Below are positions 56,361 to 64,000 of a DNA stretch of 64,000 bases, piece by piece. The stretch spans positions 177,317 to 241,316 of the forward strand of contig JAEXAY010000039.1 of assembly GCA_023457895.1 (NCBI GenBank). Direction: 5' to 3'. The translations under genes were made by a program, and so were the position numbers. The notes beneath the pieces are model-generated. The model was not told where the DNA came from. It was given only the letters and a program-made list of their open reading frames with translations, and made no database searches. Position 1 is the first letter of the stretch. Every line of letters starts with the position of its first letter. The DNA comes from Pseudomonadota bacterium (GTDB taxonomy: Bacteria > Pseudomonadota > Alphaproteobacteria > Sphingomonadales > Sphingomonadaceae).

Positions 56361-58553
56361 ATGGCCACAGTCGTTTTTACCCAAGCTGCGCCTTTTCCAA
56401 CCGCACCGTTGCGAGAGATGCTCGGCGAATATTTTCCAGCATTCAAATGGCAAATCGGCGAGGACGACAACGGCAAACCAAAAACAATGGACCAGTGGCG
56501 CGATCGCATCATGATCATGGGGCGCTCTGCCGAAACCGTGCTGTGGTGTGAACTTACATCCTTTCCCGAACCCCTGATCAGCCTATCCTATCGGCATCGG
56601 TGGTACGCGGAAATCGGCGAACCCACGACTGACGATAGCAGTATGGCAAACCAGATCAGGTTTCTCATCGCGTCAATATCGATGATCCCGGACGATGGCG
56701 CCCGCTGTCGCTTGCTGCCCAACGGTCGATGGCTGGATCAGGAAGACTTGGCCGTCGCGGCAGAAATCGTTCTTAACAGCGGAAACATGGAAGCCATTTC
56801 TGATATCGGCATGGTTATCGAAGAAAGGAACAACGGTGCGTCGCGCTATGACGGCCTTTGTCCGGACGATGCGGCAAGGCTCGGCACGGCGGACGCAATC
56901 TTAGCGACGATTATGCACGAAAGAGGCTTGGGCGACCTCGCGGTTGGGCTGGGCATGGAGGCCCCGCCTTCCTTCGCCGCAGAATTCCCACAGCCAAACA
57001 GTCTGGCGACGATGGTTCTGCTCTGCAATACGCCTATCGAAATGGATTGGCCGGTATTCGAAGAGGCGGCAACTGAACTGGACCCCGACGGAGAATGGCA
57101 AGTCAAGCCTGCGGGCGCATTTGACGGCAGTATGGAAGGTCGTACGGCCCGCATAAATATCTCCACCAGTGCAAAGCCGCTCCCCGAATATCTAATGGTG
57201 GGCGCCTTGGCGCGGAGCCACGAACTAACGGCTGAGGACAAGCAGCAACTCAGTGCCCACCGTTGCTACCAAAGCTTCAGCGTCGATCTCGATACGCGTG
57301 CTGTTCCATTCGAGGATGTGCGCGAAGTCACGAAAATGGTGACCTTGCTCATTGGTATCGCCGCAAGATCTGACGCGCTGACCGGATTATATAATGCAGG
57401 CGTAGGTATGGTATTGACTGCGCAAAGGGTACGCCGAGAGGTCGGCATCCTGGCGCAAGACGAAATTCCTATCCGGCTGTGGACTTGGTCTGCGTTTGAT
57501 TCCATCACTCCGGACAACATCTCGATATCGATCAGCGGCATGATGCCCTTCGCGGGCTATGAGGTGGAGGTGTGGAATGCCCCCGGCACATTGGAAGAGG
57601 TTGGCGAGCGGTTGTCCGGGGTGCTACGGTACCTGCTGATCAACGGTCCTGTTATCAATCATGGGGACAGCTTTGGTAACGACAGCAAAGATCGCTCCAC
57701 TCGCTGCTTCTTTTCCCCAAGCCGTGCGCAGCGCGGCGATACCGTCAAGACGCTCCAACTCGAATTCGACATTGCACCGGTAGTCGATCCCCTAAAGGAA
57801 AACCGGAATCATCTCGCGGACACTGCCACCGGCGGCCGGGCCGGCGCACTGGCTCGTATGCAACTGGGCCATGGTCCCTATGATCTGCTCTCGGTTGTTG
57901 CGCTTACCAAGCCCACAGTTTTTCCGAGCAGCATTCTAGAAGAAATGCTTCCACGTGCGTTCCCTGACCGCTTCTGGCTCATCCGGCCAGCGCAGTCTGG
58001 ACGAAAAGAACCCCACCAGATTACAGGTAGCAGCAGGTCGGGCGCCCCGCCCGTTTCCGTGCAGGTTTCTGCCCACGGCTTTTCGCTCCCTGCCGAGCTG
58101 CAAACGCCGCCGCACCGCCTGCACCTGCGCGTCGTCATCAACAGCAGCGGGGACAGCGCACTTGCCCGCGCCCTGTCACTGGTGGTTTGCTCCTGTCTTA
58201 TTATACAACTGGACAAAGACGCTCCCTTCCGGCTTTCTGCCGACGGGAACTGGTTGGGGGAGGATGATGCGCTGACCGGAGTATCGGTCCCGAAGCATGT
58301 ATCCGATATCGGTGATTTTGATCGAGCCTTCGGGATTGCACCCGGCAGTTGCATCGCATCGCATGCACTGATGCCAGGCGCGTTTCCGCCCTGTCCACCG
58401 GGATTTTCCGAAGCATTCATGTCGTTAACCCTAGCCCCGGGCAAGAATGCTGGGCGCAGCTTTGCAGAATTGGCAAATGCGCAAAAGACACGCTCCACGC
58501 GTCCGCAACCGGTCAGACGGCCAGCAGGAGGCTTCGGGCGCAAAGGCCTTTAG
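56361..58553 (+). CDS. Large DUF4261-like protein with apparent internal repeats, lower-GC
   Basis: A 730-residue soluble protein with no signal peptide. The middle (about residues 215-480) resembles DUF4261: LTGLYNAGVGMVLTAQRVRREVG, IRLWTWSAF, FAGYEVEVWN, then LINGPVINHGDSFGND. The N-terminal part (about 1-140) and the C-terminal part (about 500-690) share the motif LLPNGRWLDQEDL / LSADGNWLGEDDAL, so the protein may be three diverged copies of one fold. Codon use is less GC-rich than in neighbours (TTA, ATA, AGA codons), which suggests acquisition. The function is unknown. GAGGG lies 6 bases before the ATG. Confidence 0.8.
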   Translation: MATVVFTQAAPFPTAPLREMLGEYFPAFKWQIGEDDNGKPKTMDQWRDRIMIMGRSAETVLWCELTSFPEPLISLSYRHRWYAEIGEPTTDDSSMANQIRFLIASISMIPDDGARCRLLPNGRWLDQEDLAVAAEIVLNSGNMEAISDIGMVIEERNNGASRYDGLCPDDAARLGTADAILATIMHERGLGDLAVGLGMEAPPSFAAEFPQPNSLATMVLLCNTPIEMDWPVFEEAATELDPDGEWQVKPAGAFDGSMEGRTARINISTSAKPLPEYLMVGALARSHELTAEDKQQLSAHRCYQSFSVDLDTRAVPFEDVREVTKMVTLLIGIAARSDALTGLYNAGVGMVLTAQRVRREVGILAQDEIPIRLWTWSAFDSITPDNISISISGMMPFAGYEVEVWNAPGTLEEVGERLSGVLRYLLINGPVINHGDSFGNDSKDRSTRCFFSPSRAQRGDTVKTLQLEFDIAPVVDPLKENRNHLADTATGGRAGALARMQLGHGPYDLLSVVALTKPTVFPSSILEEMLPRAFPDRFWLIRPAQSGRKEPHQITGSSRSGAPPVSVQVSAHGFSLPAELQTPPHRLHLRVVINSSGDSALARALSLVVCSCLIIQLDKDAPFRLSADGNWLGEDDALTGVSVPKHVSDIGDFDRAFGIAPGSCIASHALMPGAFPPCPPGFSEAFMSLTLAPGKNAGRSFAELANAQKTRSTRPQPVRRPAGGFGRKGL

Positions 58554-58627
58554 ACTAGAACCACACCTTCTGAGGCGCGGTCTCTGCATATTGCCGCCCT
58601 GCTTCTGCGCCCGCAATGACGGGGGCA

Positions 58628-58667
58628 GCAAAAAGCCCCGCCGGATTGCTCGGGCGGGGCTTTTTGC
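58628..58667. terminator. Bidirectional terminator between the DUF4261-like gene and rpoC
   Basis: GCAAAAAGCCCCGCC (58628-58642) and GGCGGGGCTTTTTGC (58653-58667) are perfectly complementary over 15 bases around a 10-base loop. Five T follow the GC stem on each strand. It ends rpoBC on the minus strand and the DUF4261-like gene on the plus strand. Confidence 0.95.
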
Positions 58668-58672
58668 TTGTG

Positions 58673-58740
58673 CTTCTGCGCAGGCAGGAGTCCAGTTTAT
58701 CTTGCGCCTTGCTACCCTGGGCTCCTGCCTTCGCAGGAGC
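58673..58740. repeat. Palindromic repeat, family C (next to the rpoC terminator)
   Basis: CTTCTG-CGCAGG-CAGGAG (58673-58690) faces GCTCCTGC-CTTC-GCAGGAGC (58721-58740). The arrangement matches 54401-54480. It lies between rpoC and its terminator. Confidence 0.8.
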
Positions 58741-58761
58741 GCCAGAGTGTGGTCGTAAAGC

Positions 58762-63084
<4,323 letters not shown>

Positions 63085-63129
63085 TCAGCGTATGGGAGGC
63101 GGAAGCTCAAAGCTCCGCCATCACCAATC

Positions 63130-64000
<871 letters not shown>

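Overview
This 64 kb window is chromosomal DNA from a high-GC alphaproteobacterium, most likely a member of the Sphingomonadales. The evidence for that is an F1-only ATP synthase operon (atpHAGDC), the gene order rpmF-plsX-fabH-ihfA-merR, a class I lysyl-tRNA synthetase, and several families of intergenic palindromes with cores such as CCTGAACTTGTTTCAGG, CTGAGCTTGTCGAAG and CTGCGCAGGAG. I recall such palindromes from sphingomonad genomes but could not search for them. I see no phage, integrase, insertion sequence, CRISPR array, tRNA or rRNA.

Layout. 1-7.1 kb: a cut M28 peptidase, a CitE-like lyase, an SPFH/NfeD membrane pair, a CPBP protease, a PEP-mutase-like protein overlapping ada, and a PIN/ribbon-helix-helix toxin-antitoxin pair with its own operator. 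7.26-12.3 kb: atpHAGDC, interrupted by two palindromic repeat elements and closed by a strong terminator. 12.5-16.8 kb: a lone cpaF, then an unusual three-gene set on the minus strand (ketoacyl synthase III-like, haem-oxygenase-like metalloenzyme, unknown protein). 16.9-23.3 kb: leucine-type acyl-CoA degradation (isovaleryl-CoA dehydrogenase, both carboxylase subunits, a small membrane protein) and a thiolase. 23.5-33.4 kb: an RcnB-like protein, an Amt-family transporter lacking one of the twin histidines, a 2-hydroxyacid dehydrogenase, an SH3 protein, two tandem DUF885 hydrolases, a fatty acid desaturase broken by one base, and an MFS transporter. 33.4-49 kb: lysK, a DinG/XPD-like helicase, a SixA-like phosphatase, the rpmF-plsX-fabH-ihfA-merR cluster, MAPEG, MBL, retropepsin, ygfZ, pyrC, a strongly structured RNA candidate, thiSG and aroQ. 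49-64 kb: accBC, two L,D-transpeptidases, an ArsC-like protein, rnk, recF, a small operon behind a sigma-54-type promoter (36-residue membrane peptide plus PspC-domain protein), a lower-GC DUF4261-like protein, and rpoC-rpoB running off the right edge.

Most genes are core metabolism. Fatty acid supply is well represented: accBC makes malonyl-CoA, plsX/fabH start acyl chains and phospholipids, the ivd/mcc genes and thiolase feed acyl-CoA breakdown, and the desaturase would act on lipid acyl chains if it were intact. The parts most likely to hold new biology are the three-gene ketoacyl synthase set (14.0-16.8 kb), the structured RNA near 46.3 kb, the sigma-54/peptide/PspC unit near 55.8 kb and the DUF4261-like gene at 56.4 kb.
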